Assembly: GCA_937895975.1 (NCBI GenBank)
Contig: CALBLG010000200.1
Coordinates: 1 to 10,926, forward strand
Direction: 5' to 3'
DNA from: an uncultured Slackia sp.
Lineage (GTDB): Bacteria > Actinomycetota > Coriobacteriia > Coriobacteriales > Eggerthellaceae
Length of the DNA: 10,926 nt
Shown here: piece after piece, positions 1-7,800 of the stretch
How the letters are laid out: each line of letters opens with the position of its first letter
How positions within the stretch are numbered: position 1 is the first letter of the stretch
Position numbers and translations under genes: made by a program
Notes under the pieces: model-generated
Databases searched by the model: none
What the model was told of the DNA's origin: nothing
What the model saw: the letters and a program-made list of their open reading frames with translations, nothing else

Positions 1-361
1 TCCAGAAGATTGCGCCCGGACCGCCGAACAGAAGGCCCGTGCCCACGCCGACGATGTTTCCGGTGCCGATGGTGGCGGCAAGCGCCGTGGTAAGCGCGCC
101 GAACTGGGTGATGTCGCCGTCGGCGTTGGACGGGTCGTCTTTAGTGACCGACAGCTTGATGCCGGTGCCCAGCTTGCGCTGGATGAAGCCTGTGCGGATG
201 GTCATGAAAATGTGCGTGCCCAGCAGCAGCAAGATCATGATGGGGCCCCACACGAAGCCGTCGACGGCATCGATGACGTCGAGCGGACTGGTGGCGCTCG
301 CTATGCCATCGGCCAATCCGGTGAATGGCGTTATGAAAAACGATGTCAGGAAATCTTCCAT
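1..361 (-). CDS. Sodium:alanine/amino-acid symporter, AGCS family, N-terminal part (cut by window edge)
   Basis: The first 120 codons of an inner-membrane transporter that couples uptake of small amino acids (typically alanine or glycine) to sodium. The start ATG at 361-359 has a good ribosome-binding site (AAGGAAGG, 7 nt upstream). After an N-terminal segment of about 37 residues there is a hydrophobic helix at residues 38-58 starting VWGPIMILLLLG, then TIRTGFIQRKLG, the short GDITQFGALTTALAATIG stretch (residues 82-99) and the motif GTGNIVGV (99-106) followed by FGGPGAIFW (112-120). In the AGCS family this GTGNI..GV...GGPGA.FW block is the strongest signature and lies in the sodium/substrate-binding region. 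Family members are usually 450-550 aa, so about three quarters lies beyond position 1. The gene follows the large adhesin on the same strand but a hairpin and 243 nt separate them, so it is probably its own transcription unit. Family call is firm; the exact substrate is not visible. Confidence 0.93.
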   Translation of the reverse strand, partial: MEDFLTSFFITPFTGLADGIASATSPLDVIDAVDGFVWGPIMILLLLGTHIFMTIRTGFIQRKLGTGIKLSVTKDDPSNADGDITQFGALTTALAATIGTGNIVGVGTGLLFGGPGAIFW

Positions 362-368
362 AGCATTG

Positions 369-376
369 CCTTCCTT
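369..376 (-). promoter_or_regulatory. Ribosome-binding site of the AGCS symporter
   Basis: Coding-strand AAGGAAGG lies 7 nt before the ATG at 361. It decides the start: another ATG at 366 is out of frame, and no better purine-rich site lies nearby. Confidence 0.75.
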
Positions 377-428
377 CTCGGGAAAGCGCCTGCGTTGAAG
401 AGCTAGAAGGGGGATTCTCTCCAACGCA

Positions 429-462
429 AGCGTTTTCTGCTTCCTGCGACAAGGAAAATGCT
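429..462. repeat. Inverted repeat in the symporter leader
   Basis: AGCGTTTTC at 429-437 pairs with GAAAATGCT at 454-462 with one non-Watson-Crick position, around a 16-nt loop. The left arm overlaps the near-palindrome AACGCAAGCGTT (423-434). A related AGCGCCTGCGTT occurs at 385-396. It could be an operator or an attenuating stem in the 5' leader, or chance; no U-tract follows it in either direction. Confidence 0.3.
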
Positions 463-483
463 ACGGGGGACGTTTTTCAGGTG

Positions 484-535
484 TGTTTCGAATCGCGCAA
501 CAGCATGTATCGCCGGGTTAAAGGGTTGTTTCGAA
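484..535. repeat. Pair of TGTTTCGAA direct repeats
   Basis: TGTTTCGAA occurs at 484-492 and again at 527-535, 43 nt apart start to start, and both are followed by a base and then CG. Each copy contains the palindrome TTCGAA. Forty-three nt is about four helical turns, compatible with a regulator binding on one face upstream of the symporter. The repeat is short, so chance is not excluded. Confidence 0.3.
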
Positions 536-573
536 GCGGCGGGCGAGCACAAGGTCGAGACTCGGGCACAGCA

Positions 574-604
574 AAATGGGCCGGCATTTCTTACCGTCCC
601 ATTT
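574..604 (-). terminator. Probable rho-independent terminator of the giant surface-protein gene
   Basis: Read on the minus strand, AAATGGG (604-598) and CCCATTT (580-574) form a 7-bp stem. It extends inward past one A/G mismatch by CGG pairing with CCG, leaving a 9-nt loop. The right arm ends in a run of four T. The hairpin starts 2 nt after the TAA stop at 609-607, a typical position. The T-tract is short, so termination may be partial. Confidence 0.6.
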
Positions 605-606
605 CA

Positions 607-3600
607 TTAACGACGACGGGAACGAATGCGACGCATTGCGAGAATCGCAAGCGACAAGCCTACGAAGCCTAACGCTACCACGGGCAAAACGGACGTGCGG
701 TCGACTGTTTCAGCGATGTCGCGGGCGGCGCCTGTATTGTTGGCGGAAGCTTGCTCTTTGCTTGCAATCTGGTCGGACGCAGGCGCAGCGGAAGATTCCG
801 AATCGCCCTGACCGCGACCGCTATTTGAATCGCCTTCCTCGTTCGAACCGTTTTCTGGGTTGCCAGGATTGCTGGGCGTGTCAGGCTCGGACGGGTTGCC
901 CGGATCGGGGTCGTCCGGGTCGCCTGGGTCAGGATTATCGGGACCCGGCTCATCTGGATCCGGATTATCCGGACCGGGGTTGTCGGGATCTGGGTTGTCT
1001 GGACTTGGATTGTCTGGGTCAGGATTGCTTGGATTGGGACCGGGATTGTCCGGGTCGACGGGCTCGGACTTCTTCTTCACAGTAAGCGTACCTGGGATAA
1101 CGGTTGCCTCGAAGTTCGGATTCGCCACGCTCGCGCCAATGGCATACGTTCCCGCAGGCGAACCCTTCGTTGCAGCGCAAGAATAATCAACCTCAACCTC
1201 AGATGTATCGGCGTCGCTTTCCAAGCTCGATTCGAACTGAGGGTTTTCCTCGCCTTCGAAGCGCTCGGCATCGTGCACGCGGACAAACAGCCCTGCCGGG
1301 GTTATCTTGAACGTGGCAACCGCCCCGCCAATGTAGCCATCCGCGTTCAGCGTCGCGACCACGCGGTACGTGCCGGCATCAGTCGGCGCCGCGTCGCCGG
1401 AATAGCGGGTCTCGCCCATGCCAACGTAGCGGTATTTCACCAGGCCAGACAAGCCATCCGGTACGCCTTCGAGCCTCGGCGCCTGCGGCTCGCCGCTGTA
1501 CGCGAACCCATCCGCACCGCCTTCGGTGAATTCCAAGCCGGCCGCCTTCGGCTTTACGACGAGCGTGAAATGCGCCGTCTTCGTCTCGCCGGTTCCGTCG
1601 GTGCAGGCCAGATCGAAATCAAATGCGCCAGTTTTCCCAGGCGTGCCTTCGAGGAACACCATCTGCACGCCGTTCGCCTCGTATCGCACGCCGAACGCGA
1701 TCCCGAGCCCGAGCTGTTCGAGCCGCTCGTTAGCCTCGTCCACTTTGTAGACATATGGCAGGCTCCCGCCCGCAGCAGGCTCGACGACCGCATCGAATCG
1801 CTCGTGCGCCGTCGCGGCCGGCAGGTTGCCGCCGTTGAATATGAAGGTGTCCTCGCCCACGATCTCGACTCTGGCGCGTTCGGTATCGGCCGAGGTGATA
1901 GTGCCCAGGTAGCTCTGCGTGACGCGGCAGTAGTACTCGCCGGCGTCGGCCACACCGGTGCTCTCGATGCGCAGCTTAGGGCCCGTCGCGCCCGCAATGG
2001 GTTCCCCTTCGCCCTGGCCGCCAGCCGCGCGGTACCACTGGTAGCTTAGGGAATAGCCCGCAGCGGGCTCGCCGGCCGCGAACAGCGCGGCGTGCTCGCA
2101 CACGGCAGCGTCGGCGTCGGCGGCGACCGACAGCACCGCGGCATCGCCCGAATGGACCGACGCGCCCTGCGGCTGCGCGATCACGGCGGGAGCGGCCGCC
2201 TCGGCGAACGCGAACGCCAGCGCTTGCGGCGCCGCGACATCGCCCAGCGTCACCGAATAGCCGCCGCCCGCGTAGTCGGATATGTCGAGCTCGACGGATC
2301 CGTTCGATGCCGACGCGACGGCGAGGTTGCTCGCCCCCGTTTTCGAGAACGCGGCGGTGTCGTTGGTCGAAACGCCCGATTCAAGCGCGCGTGCGTTTTC
2401 CAGTGAAGCGGCAACATCGTTTTCGCCGATCGTCAGGCGCGCGTCGTCGACGTTTTCGCCAGACGCGGCGTTCGAGAGCGTAACGCTTTCCAGGTAGCAG
2501 TTCTCGTTCGGCTCGGCCGCAAACGTTACGCTGTCGCCTTCGACGACCATCGCGCTTGCCGGGTCGACCGTGCCATTTTCGGCCGTGGCCGTTACCTGGT
2601 ATTTTGGCTTTTCGACAACCGTCAACGTGCCGGACCTCACCGTTGCGATGAAATTCGGGTTCGCGACGCTCGCGCCAATCGCATAGGTGCCGGCGGGGGA
2701 ATTCTCGTCCGCATCGCAAGAATACGTCACCTCGACGTCCTTCGTGTCGGCTCGGCTTACGAGACTCGACGTGAATTCTGGGTTCGCCTCGCCTTGCATT
2801 CGCTGGGCATCATCCACCGACACAAGCAGCTGAGCAGGCGCGATGGAAACCGAGAGCTCCACGGCGTCAGCTGCAAAATAGTTGCGCGACTCGGGCGCAC
2901 GAGCCACCACGCGAGCCGTGCCGGCAGCGTTGACGGTCGCATAACGGCTGCCGTCGTTAATCGAAATCGCAGCGGCCGTGCCACCGTCGCCAGATTGAAC
3001 GACCTCAAACGACACCGGAGTTTTCGCCACGTTGTCGAACGCGATGCCCGCATCGCCGTACGTGCCCGTATAGCGCGTGGTGCCCGTGATGTACTGCGGC
3101 GCCTTCGCGATTTCAAACGTCGCCTCGGCCGAGCCTTCCACGTTGGGGTTTGTCGCCTGCACCGTCACCGAATAGCTGCCGCTATCGATGGGCGCCTGCG
3201 ACGCGGGACCGTACGCAGTGGCACCCTCGCCGCGATACGTCACCGTATAATCGCCGGCGGCAATGCTTGCCGTATCGCAGCGTGGGTCCACCGTTGCGCC
3301 ATGTGCATTTCCATCGTATGTCGCATTCGACACCTTGATATCGAACGTCACGGCGGCTTTCTTGATTTCGAATGCCGCCGACGCAACGCCAACGTATCCA
3401 TCAGCATTCAGCGTTGCGACCACGCGGTACGTGCCGGCGTCGACGGGCGGCGCGGCATCGCCGGAATAGCGGGTTTCTCCCGTGCCGATGAAGCGATATT
3501 CCACCTGGTTAGCAAAGCCTTCTGGCACACCTGAAAGCTCGGGCGCCTGCGGCTTGCCGCTGTACGTGAACCCATCCGCGCCGCCTTCGACGAATTCCAA

Positions 3601-4833
3601 GCCGGCCGCCTTCGGCTTCACAACCAGCGTGAAGCGCGAGGTTTTATGCTCGCCCGCCCCGTCGGTGCACGTCAAATCGAAATTGAACGTACCAGTTTCC
3701 TCGGGGATTCCTTCGATGCGCGCGACTGGCGTACCGTCGGCTTTACCGCCGTTCACGAGACTCAGCCCGCGGGGAAGATCGCTGCCTTCCGCGAGCGTAT
3801 AGGCATAAGGGAGGCTGCCGCCTGCCGCCGAAGGAACGTCAATACTGCAAGCTTCGTGCGCTGTCGCCGCGCCCAAGGTTCCGCCGTTGAATACGAAGTT
3901 ACTTTCGTTGACGATGGCGAGCGTGGCGCGTTCGGAATCGACCGACGCGGTGGTGCCCAAATACTCCTGCGTGATGCGGCAGTAGTACTTGCCCGCGTCG
4001 GCCATGTGCGCGCTCGCGATGCGCAGCTCGGGGCTCGTAGCGCCCACAATGGGCACGTCGCCGCCCTGTCCGTCTGCCACGCGATACCATTGGTAGCTTA
4101 AGGAATAGCTCGCCGCCGGCTCGCCGGACGCAAACGATGCGGCATGCTCGCACACGCCCGCGGCGGCGTCGGCCACGATCGACAGCATGGCAGAATCGCC
4201 CGAATGGATCGTCGCATCTTGCGGCTGCGCGAGCACGGCGGGAATGCCCGCGTCGGCGAACGCGAACGCCAGCGTTTGCGACGCCGCCACGTCATTCAGC
4301 GTCACCGAGTATTTGCCGCCCGCGTAGTCGGATATGTCGAGCTCGATGGGCTCGCCCGGTGCCGACGCGGCGCCGGCCGCACCATTCCAGAGCGCCACAC
4401 TTTCCAGATAGCAGTTCCCGTTCGGCTCGGCTGCAAACGTCGCGCTGCCGCCAGCCTTCACGCTGGCCGAGGCGGGCTCAACCGTTCCGTTTTCAGCCGT
4501 GGCCGTCACCTCGTATGAAGGTGCATCCGCGAAACGCGCCTCTACCGCCACGTCGCCGTCGGGCGCAAACGTCCAGCTCACATCGGTGCTCAAGGGCTTT
4601 GCGTCCTTCGGCGCATCGTCGCCGTATTCGTACCAGCCGTCAAACACGTAGCCGTCGTCTGCCACGGCACGAAGCGTGCACGACGTGCCGTTTTCGACCG
4701 TTTGCTTCACCACGTAACCGTATTCGCTATCGGGAAGCGACCCCTCGATGTGGCCGCCCGCACGAGAATCCACCGCCACGACGTCGAACGATTCGCGCTC
4801 ATAGTAGGCGGTAAACGTGCGGTTGCCCCACAC
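607..4833 (-). CDS. C-terminal half of the giant surface adhesin: InlB-like repeat, two Ig/He_PIG/MBG modules, Pro-rich linker, membrane anchor (out of frame with its N-terminal half)
   Basis: 1408 codons from a GTG (4833-4831) to TAA, but probably not an independent gene. It begins inside a beta repeat, has no signal peptide and no ribosome-binding site, and overlaps the upstream frame by 35 nt. Order of parts: end of the broken InlB-like repeat (1-12); a complete one (about 15-101, FDGWYEYGDD); module 1 (106-741: repeat head, Ig with YQWYR and AGKYYC, He_PIG-like, three MBG/YDG-like domains, MBG_2-like domain); module 2 (744-1253, a shorter copy); Pro/Asp/Asn linker (1257-1330); Ser/Glu/Ala-rich stretch; membrane helix (1383-1400); tail RRIRSRRR. 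No LPXTG sorting motif precedes the helix, so membrane retention rather than sortase anchoring is likely. In intact form this part would be the wall-proximal stalk and anchor. As written it would be translated only after frame restoration or ribosomal shifting. Confidence 0.85.
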   Translation of the reverse strand: MWGNRTFTAYYERESFDVVAVDSRAGGHIEGSLPDSEYGYVVKQTVENGTSCTLRAVADDGYVFDGWYEYGDDAPKDAKPLSTDVSWTFAPDGDVAVEARFADAPSYEVTATAENGTVEPASASVKAGGSATFAAEPNGNCYLESVALWNGAAGAASAPGEPIELDISDYAGGKYSVTLNDVAASQTLAFAFADAGIPAVLAQPQDATIHSGDSAMLSIVADAAAGVCEHAASFASGEPAASYSLSYQWYRVADGQGGDVPIVGATSPELRIASAHMADAGKYYCRITQEYLGTTASVDSERATLAIVNESNFVFNGGTLGAATAHEACSIDVPSAAGGSLPYAYTLAEGSDLPRGLSLVNGGKADGTPVARIEGIPEETGTFNFDLTCTDGAGEHKTSRFTLVVKPKAAGLEFVEGGADGFTYSGKPQAPELSGVPEGFANQVEYRFIGTGETRYSGDAAPPVDAGTYRVVATLNADGYVGVASAAFEIKKAAVTFDIKVSNATYDGNAHGATVDPRCDTASIAAGDYTVTYRGEGATAYGPASQAPIDSGSYSVTVQATNPNVEGSAEATFEIAKAPQYITGTTRYTGTYGDAGIAFDNVAKTPVSFEVVQSGDGGTAAAISINDGSRYATVNAAGTARVVARAPESRNYFAADAVELSVSIAPAQLLVSVDDAQRMQGEANPEFTSSLVSRADTKDVEVTYSCDADENSPAGTYAIGASVANPNFIATVRSGTLTVVEKPKYQVTATAENGTVDPASAMVVEGDSVTFAAEPNENCYLESVTLSNAASGENVDDARLTIGENDVAASLENARALESGVSTNDTAAFSKTGASNLAVASASNGSVELDISDYAGGGYSVTLGDVAAPQALAFAFAEAAAPAVIAQPQGASVHSGDAAVLSVAADADAAVCEHAALFAAGEPAAGYSLSYQWYRAAGGQGEGEPIAGATGPKLRIESTGVADAGEYYCRVTQSYLGTITSADTERARVEIVGEDTFIFNGGNLPAATAHERFDAVVEPAAGGSLPYVYKVDEANERLEQLGLGIAFGVRYEANGVQMVFLEGTPGKTGAFDFDLACTDGTGETKTAHFTLVVKPKAAGLEFTEGGADGFAYSGEPQAPRLEGVPDGLSGLVKYRYVGMGETRYSGDAAPTDAGTYRVVATLNADGYIGGAVATFKITPAGLFVRVHDAERFEGEENPQFESSLESDADTSEVEVDYSCAATKGSPAGTYAIGASVANPNFEATVIPGTLTVKKKSEPVDPDNPGPNPSNPDPDNPSPDNPDPDNPGPDNPDPDEPGPDNPDPGDPDDPDPGNPSEPDTPSNPGNPENGSNEEGDSNSGRGQGDSESSAAPASDQIASKEQASANNTGAARDIAETVDRTSVLPVVALGFVGLSLAILAMRRIRSRRR
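610..693 (-). other. C-terminal membrane anchor with Arg-rich tail
   Basis: The last 28 residues contain the hydrophobic run LPVVALGFVGLSLAILAM followed by RRIRSRRR. Helix plus positive tail is the layout of Gram-positive surface-protein anchors. The preceding residues read VDRTSVLP with no LPXTG or close variant, so sortase attachment is not supported. Confidence 0.8.
844..1065 (-). repeat. Pro/Asp/Asn-rich wall-spanning linker
   Basis: About 74 residues dominated by repeats of the type DPDNP, GPDNP and DPGDP, encoded by short degenerate DNA repeats. Such proline-rich low-complexity segments normally lie in the peptidoglycan layer just before the membrane helix, as here. The slippage-prone DNA predicts length variation between strains. 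Confidence 0.85.
1075..2604 (-). repeat. Stalk module 2 (duplicate of module 1, 510 aa)
   Basis: Residues 744-1253 of the C-terminal frame repeat the order of module 1: head starting YQVTATAENGTVDPAS, Ig domain (about 884-992, YQWYR and AGEYYC), He_PIG-like domain (995-1094), MBG-like domain (1099-1178, DAGTYRVVATLNADGY) and MBG_2-like domain (1181-1252, SPAGTYAIGASVANPNF). Compared with module 1 it lacks two middle MBG/YDG domains and has about 50 extra residues in the head (792-845). Family names are assigned by eye from motifs. Confidence 0.8.
2299..2460 (-). other. Segment of about 54 residues present only in the head of module 2
   Basis: Module 1 passes from its head (LESVALWNGAAG) almost directly to ELDISDYAGG. 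Module 2 has about 50 additional residues, acidic and rich in Ala, Asn and Ser (including DARLTIGENDVAASLENA), before the same ELDISDYAGG. I see no known domain. It is either an insertion in copy 2 or a deletion from copy 1. Confidence 0.65.
2611..4518 (-). repeat. Stalk module 1 (636 aa): repeat head, Ig, He_PIG-like, three MBG-like, MBG_2-like
   Basis: Residues 106-741 of the C-terminal frame. Head YEVTATAENGTVEPAS to LAFAFAD; Ig domain 196-308 with W249 in YQWYR and C285 in KYYCR; He_PIG-like domain about 309-406 ending FTLVVKPKA; MBG-like domain 411-491 (FTYSGKPQAPEL, VDAGTYRVVATLNADGY); two further MBG/YDG-like domains 494-577 and 578-665 (TGTYGD, AAGTARVVARAPESRNY); MBG_2-like domain 667-740 (QGEANPEF, SPAGTYAIGASVANPNF). 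These folds are rod-forming beta sandwiches common in large bacterial surface proteins. Confidence 0.8.
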
Positions 4834-7800
4834 AGGGCGCGCCGTTACCGGGGGAAAACGCGATCGGCATGCCGTTCTCGTCGGCCCAGTATTTGAATTT
4901 CCAGCCCGGAAGCGGAATGGTGATCAGCGTCGACACGGGCACGCTCGTCGTGCCGGTGCCGGGAATCACCATGCTTATCAGCGCAGCCTCGGCCGGATAG
5001 GTGTTGGTCTGCGCATCGTAGCCGTTCTCGTAGAAAATGGCCGTGAGCTGCTCGGTTTGATTCGCCGTGCCAATATAGGTGGCGCTGTAGCTCACCGTCG
5101 TGCCCGCGTCGTTGACCCAATGCGAGAACCTATAGCCCGTCCACGGCATGGCCATCGCCACGAACAAGTCACCCTTGTCGTAGAGTCGCTCGGTTTCCAA
5201 GCCGCCCTCGCCAAGCAGGCGCACCATGCCGCGGAACATCGAGCTGCGCTCCACAGTGATCTTCACCTGCTCATCGGCCTCGAACTGCGCGTAATACGTT
5301 ATATCTTGCGAAGCGGCGAAGGTATATGCCTCGTTCGTGTCGACAATGCGCTCGCCCTTCTCGTCGAGGCTCCAACCGACGAAACGATACCCAATGCCCG
5401 CCACCGCATGTAGCGTCACCTGATCGCCCAACGCGAACGCGCCGCCGCCTTCCACGCTGCAGCGGCGGGTCGTCTTCTTGCCTTTCACGACCGCGATCGC
5501 CGAAACCGCGACCTCGTAGGGGTCGGCGAAACGCGCCTGCAGCTCGATGACGCCGCCATCGAGGCTTGCGACCAGGTCTTCGTCGATCGCGAACCAGCAA
5601 TGCGCGTCGAGCGCGAACTGCGTCGCGCGCCCGTCGTCGCCCACAAGCCACCAGCCCGCGAAGCGCTTATCGTTGGTGGGGACAGCATTGAGCTCGACCA
5701 CTTGGCCGAACGAATAGGTGCCCTCGCCGGAAAGGTCGCCCACGCCTTCGACGTTCGACGAAAGGCTCACGCCATAAGAATTGCGCGTGAAGCATGCCTT
5801 GTATACCGCGTCTTCCGAAACGACGACGGTGCATTGCTCAGATGCGCCCACCTCGTTGCCGAGCGCGTCTTCCCAATGGTCGAACGTGAAGCCCGGCTTG
5901 GCCGCGGCGGAAAGCGTTGCGCGCTCGCCTTCCGCATAGCCGCCGAAACCGCTCACATATCCCGCTTCCGCAGGCTCGGCCGCAACGCCCACCGCGCACG
6001 CGCCCATCGAGAACGCCGCTTCAAGCGCCACGTCGCCGCTTATCGTGAACCTGTACGTCGCATCGGCGCTGCGGAATTCGCCGCCGCTGTACCAACCCAG
6101 GAATTTCGCGCCGGCCTTCGGCGTGGCGCTCACCGTGGCAACTTGCCCGGCGGCATACGTTCCTGCGCCCGACACGCTTCCCGCGACGTCGTCGGCGGAA
6201 ATGGCCACGGTGCATTGCTTCGGCGAGAACACCGCCCGAAGCCGCGTGTCGCGCGTGGGCACGAATCGGTATTCAGCCTCTTCGCTTACCGCATTGCCCT
6301 GCTCATCAGCCCAATATTCGAATGCGTAGCCCTCAAACGCATGCGCGCAAAGCTCGACCGAGCCGCCAGCGCTCACCGTGGTCGAGCCTTCAACCCAGCC
6401 CGCAGCGCGATTCTCGACCAGCGCACCCGCATCGTCGACCACCGCAGGCACGGCGGAAACCGCATACGAGCGTTCCTCGAAGCGCGCTTCGTGAATATGG
6501 CTGCGCTGCTGGTGCTCGCACGTGAATTCCGCGTCGGCCGATTCGAGCTTGCCGTCAAGGTCATACCAGCCAACGAATTCATAGCCCGGCGCGGCCGTGG
6601 CTTTCAGCGCCACATCGGTGCCGCGCTCGGTAACGATGCGGCTCGCCTGCACCGACCCGCCGCATTCGGGATTGGCGGTAGGCATGCACACGATGTCGAT
6701 CGGCTTGAACGCCGCGACGATCGAGCAGCGGTTCGGGTTCGGGAACGCGCCCTTCGCGACGATGGTATATTCAGGTAAAATGCTGCGGAATTTACCGTTC
6801 ACGTACCACCCGTAGAATATATAGCCGGGATACGCCTTAGCGCTAAGATGCAACGTCTCGCCGAGCTTGAAGCCATCGGTTGTCGGCGTCACCTTCGCGC
6901 CGTTGCACGTCACCGCACTGCCGAGCCACGAATCGGCCGCGACGACGACATCGGGCTTCGCCGACTCGAACACCGCAGTATACACGTCGCTTTTCGTCGC
7001 GCGCACCGCGAGCTCGGTTTCCGCGAACTTCACGCCTGCGGCATTCTTCCAATATTTCAGCTGGAAGCCGTCGGCCGGCTTCGCGCGCAGCACCACGGTG
7101 GTGCCGTAGTCGACGGTCACCGCGGAAGCGCCCGGCGACCCCACGATTTCAACGCTGCCGCGTTTGACGGCATGGCTTTCGGTGTTCGCCTCGATGGTGC
7201 AGCGGCTCGCGTCGAACACCGCGCGGACCGTGGTGTCTTCCTGCGGATAGAATTCCAAATACGACGGGTCGGTGCCCATGAGCAGGCCCGTTTCGGCATC
7301 GTACCAGCCCTTGAATTTATAGCCGTCGCGCATGCCCGCCGAAAGTTCCACCGAGAGCGTGGCCGGCTCGCCCGCCACGCACCAGCCGGCGCCGCTCACG
7401 GTATATTCGCCCGCGAGCGATTCGACGGGTTCGACGACCACGGCGATCTTGCACGCCTTGGCAAAGCGCGCCTCGACGGTGCAGTCGGCGGCGGGAACAA
7501 ACGTGTACGACGGCTCGTTCGACGCAAACGTCGCAGCCTCGGCCGCGCCGTATGTCATGTACCAACCGTCGAACATGTAGCCTTCCGCCGCATCGGCATG
7601 GGCCGTCACGCTTTCGCCTTCGGGCACCTCCAGTTCGACGCCCGCGCCGCTTGCGCGCTCGAGCACGGCCGTGCCGCCCTCGACGGGGTCGGACTTCGCG
7701 CGCACGGTATGGGAATCATTCCCGTCCATCACGGCGGTTATGGTCGCGTTGCCGTCGACGCGGTATTCACAGATATCCTGGCGATTGACCACCACGCGGC

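Larger units (their letters stand above)
362..573 (-). other. Intergenic leader of the AGCS symporter, no gene seen
   Basis: This stretch between the terminator hairpin and the symporter start holds no convincing ORF on either strand. It must contain the symporter promoter, but no pair of -35/-10 hexamers with good match and spacing stands out. It holds a 9-bp direct repeat (TGTTTCGAA, 484-492 and 527-535), a 12-bp near-palindrome (AACGCAAGCGTT, 423-434) and a weak inverted repeat (429-437 with 454-462). Glycine riboswitches often precede AGCS genes, but the conserved tandem-aptamer core is not recognisable here. Confidence 0.5.

Noticed and set aside
39..398. Plus-strand frame of 119 codons at the left end
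   Set aside because: It lies opposite the AGCS symporter, whose minus-strand translation shows an unmistakable family signature.
362..573. Glycine riboswitch upstream of the AGCS symporter
   Set aside because: Such riboswitches are common before AGCS genes, but I could not find the conserved aptamer core or tandem arrangement here.
481..672. Small plus-strand frame across the intergenic region
   Set aside because: It runs into the adhesin's coding region on the opposite strand, has no ribosome-binding site and its product is arginine-rich with no recognisable features.
870..1060. Short regular repeats resembling a CRISPR or satellite array
   Set aside because: The units are short, imperfect and in coding frame (Pro/Asp/Asn), without unique spacers of constant length.
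860..1186. Plus-strand frame with collagen-like GLSGSG repeats
   Set aside because: It is the mirror of the DPDNP-encoding linker. The apparent Gly periodicity comes from the complement of Pro and Asp codons, and it has no start context or partner domain.
607..4833. The second long frame as an independent gene starting at GTG 4833
   Set aside because: There is no ribosome-binding site and no signal peptide, and it would start in the middle of a repeat whose first half is in the other frame.
4850..4854. Classical phase-variable homopolymer
   Set aside because: Five C is short for slippage-based phase variation, which usually needs tracts of about eight or more; kept only as one possible reading of the frameshift.
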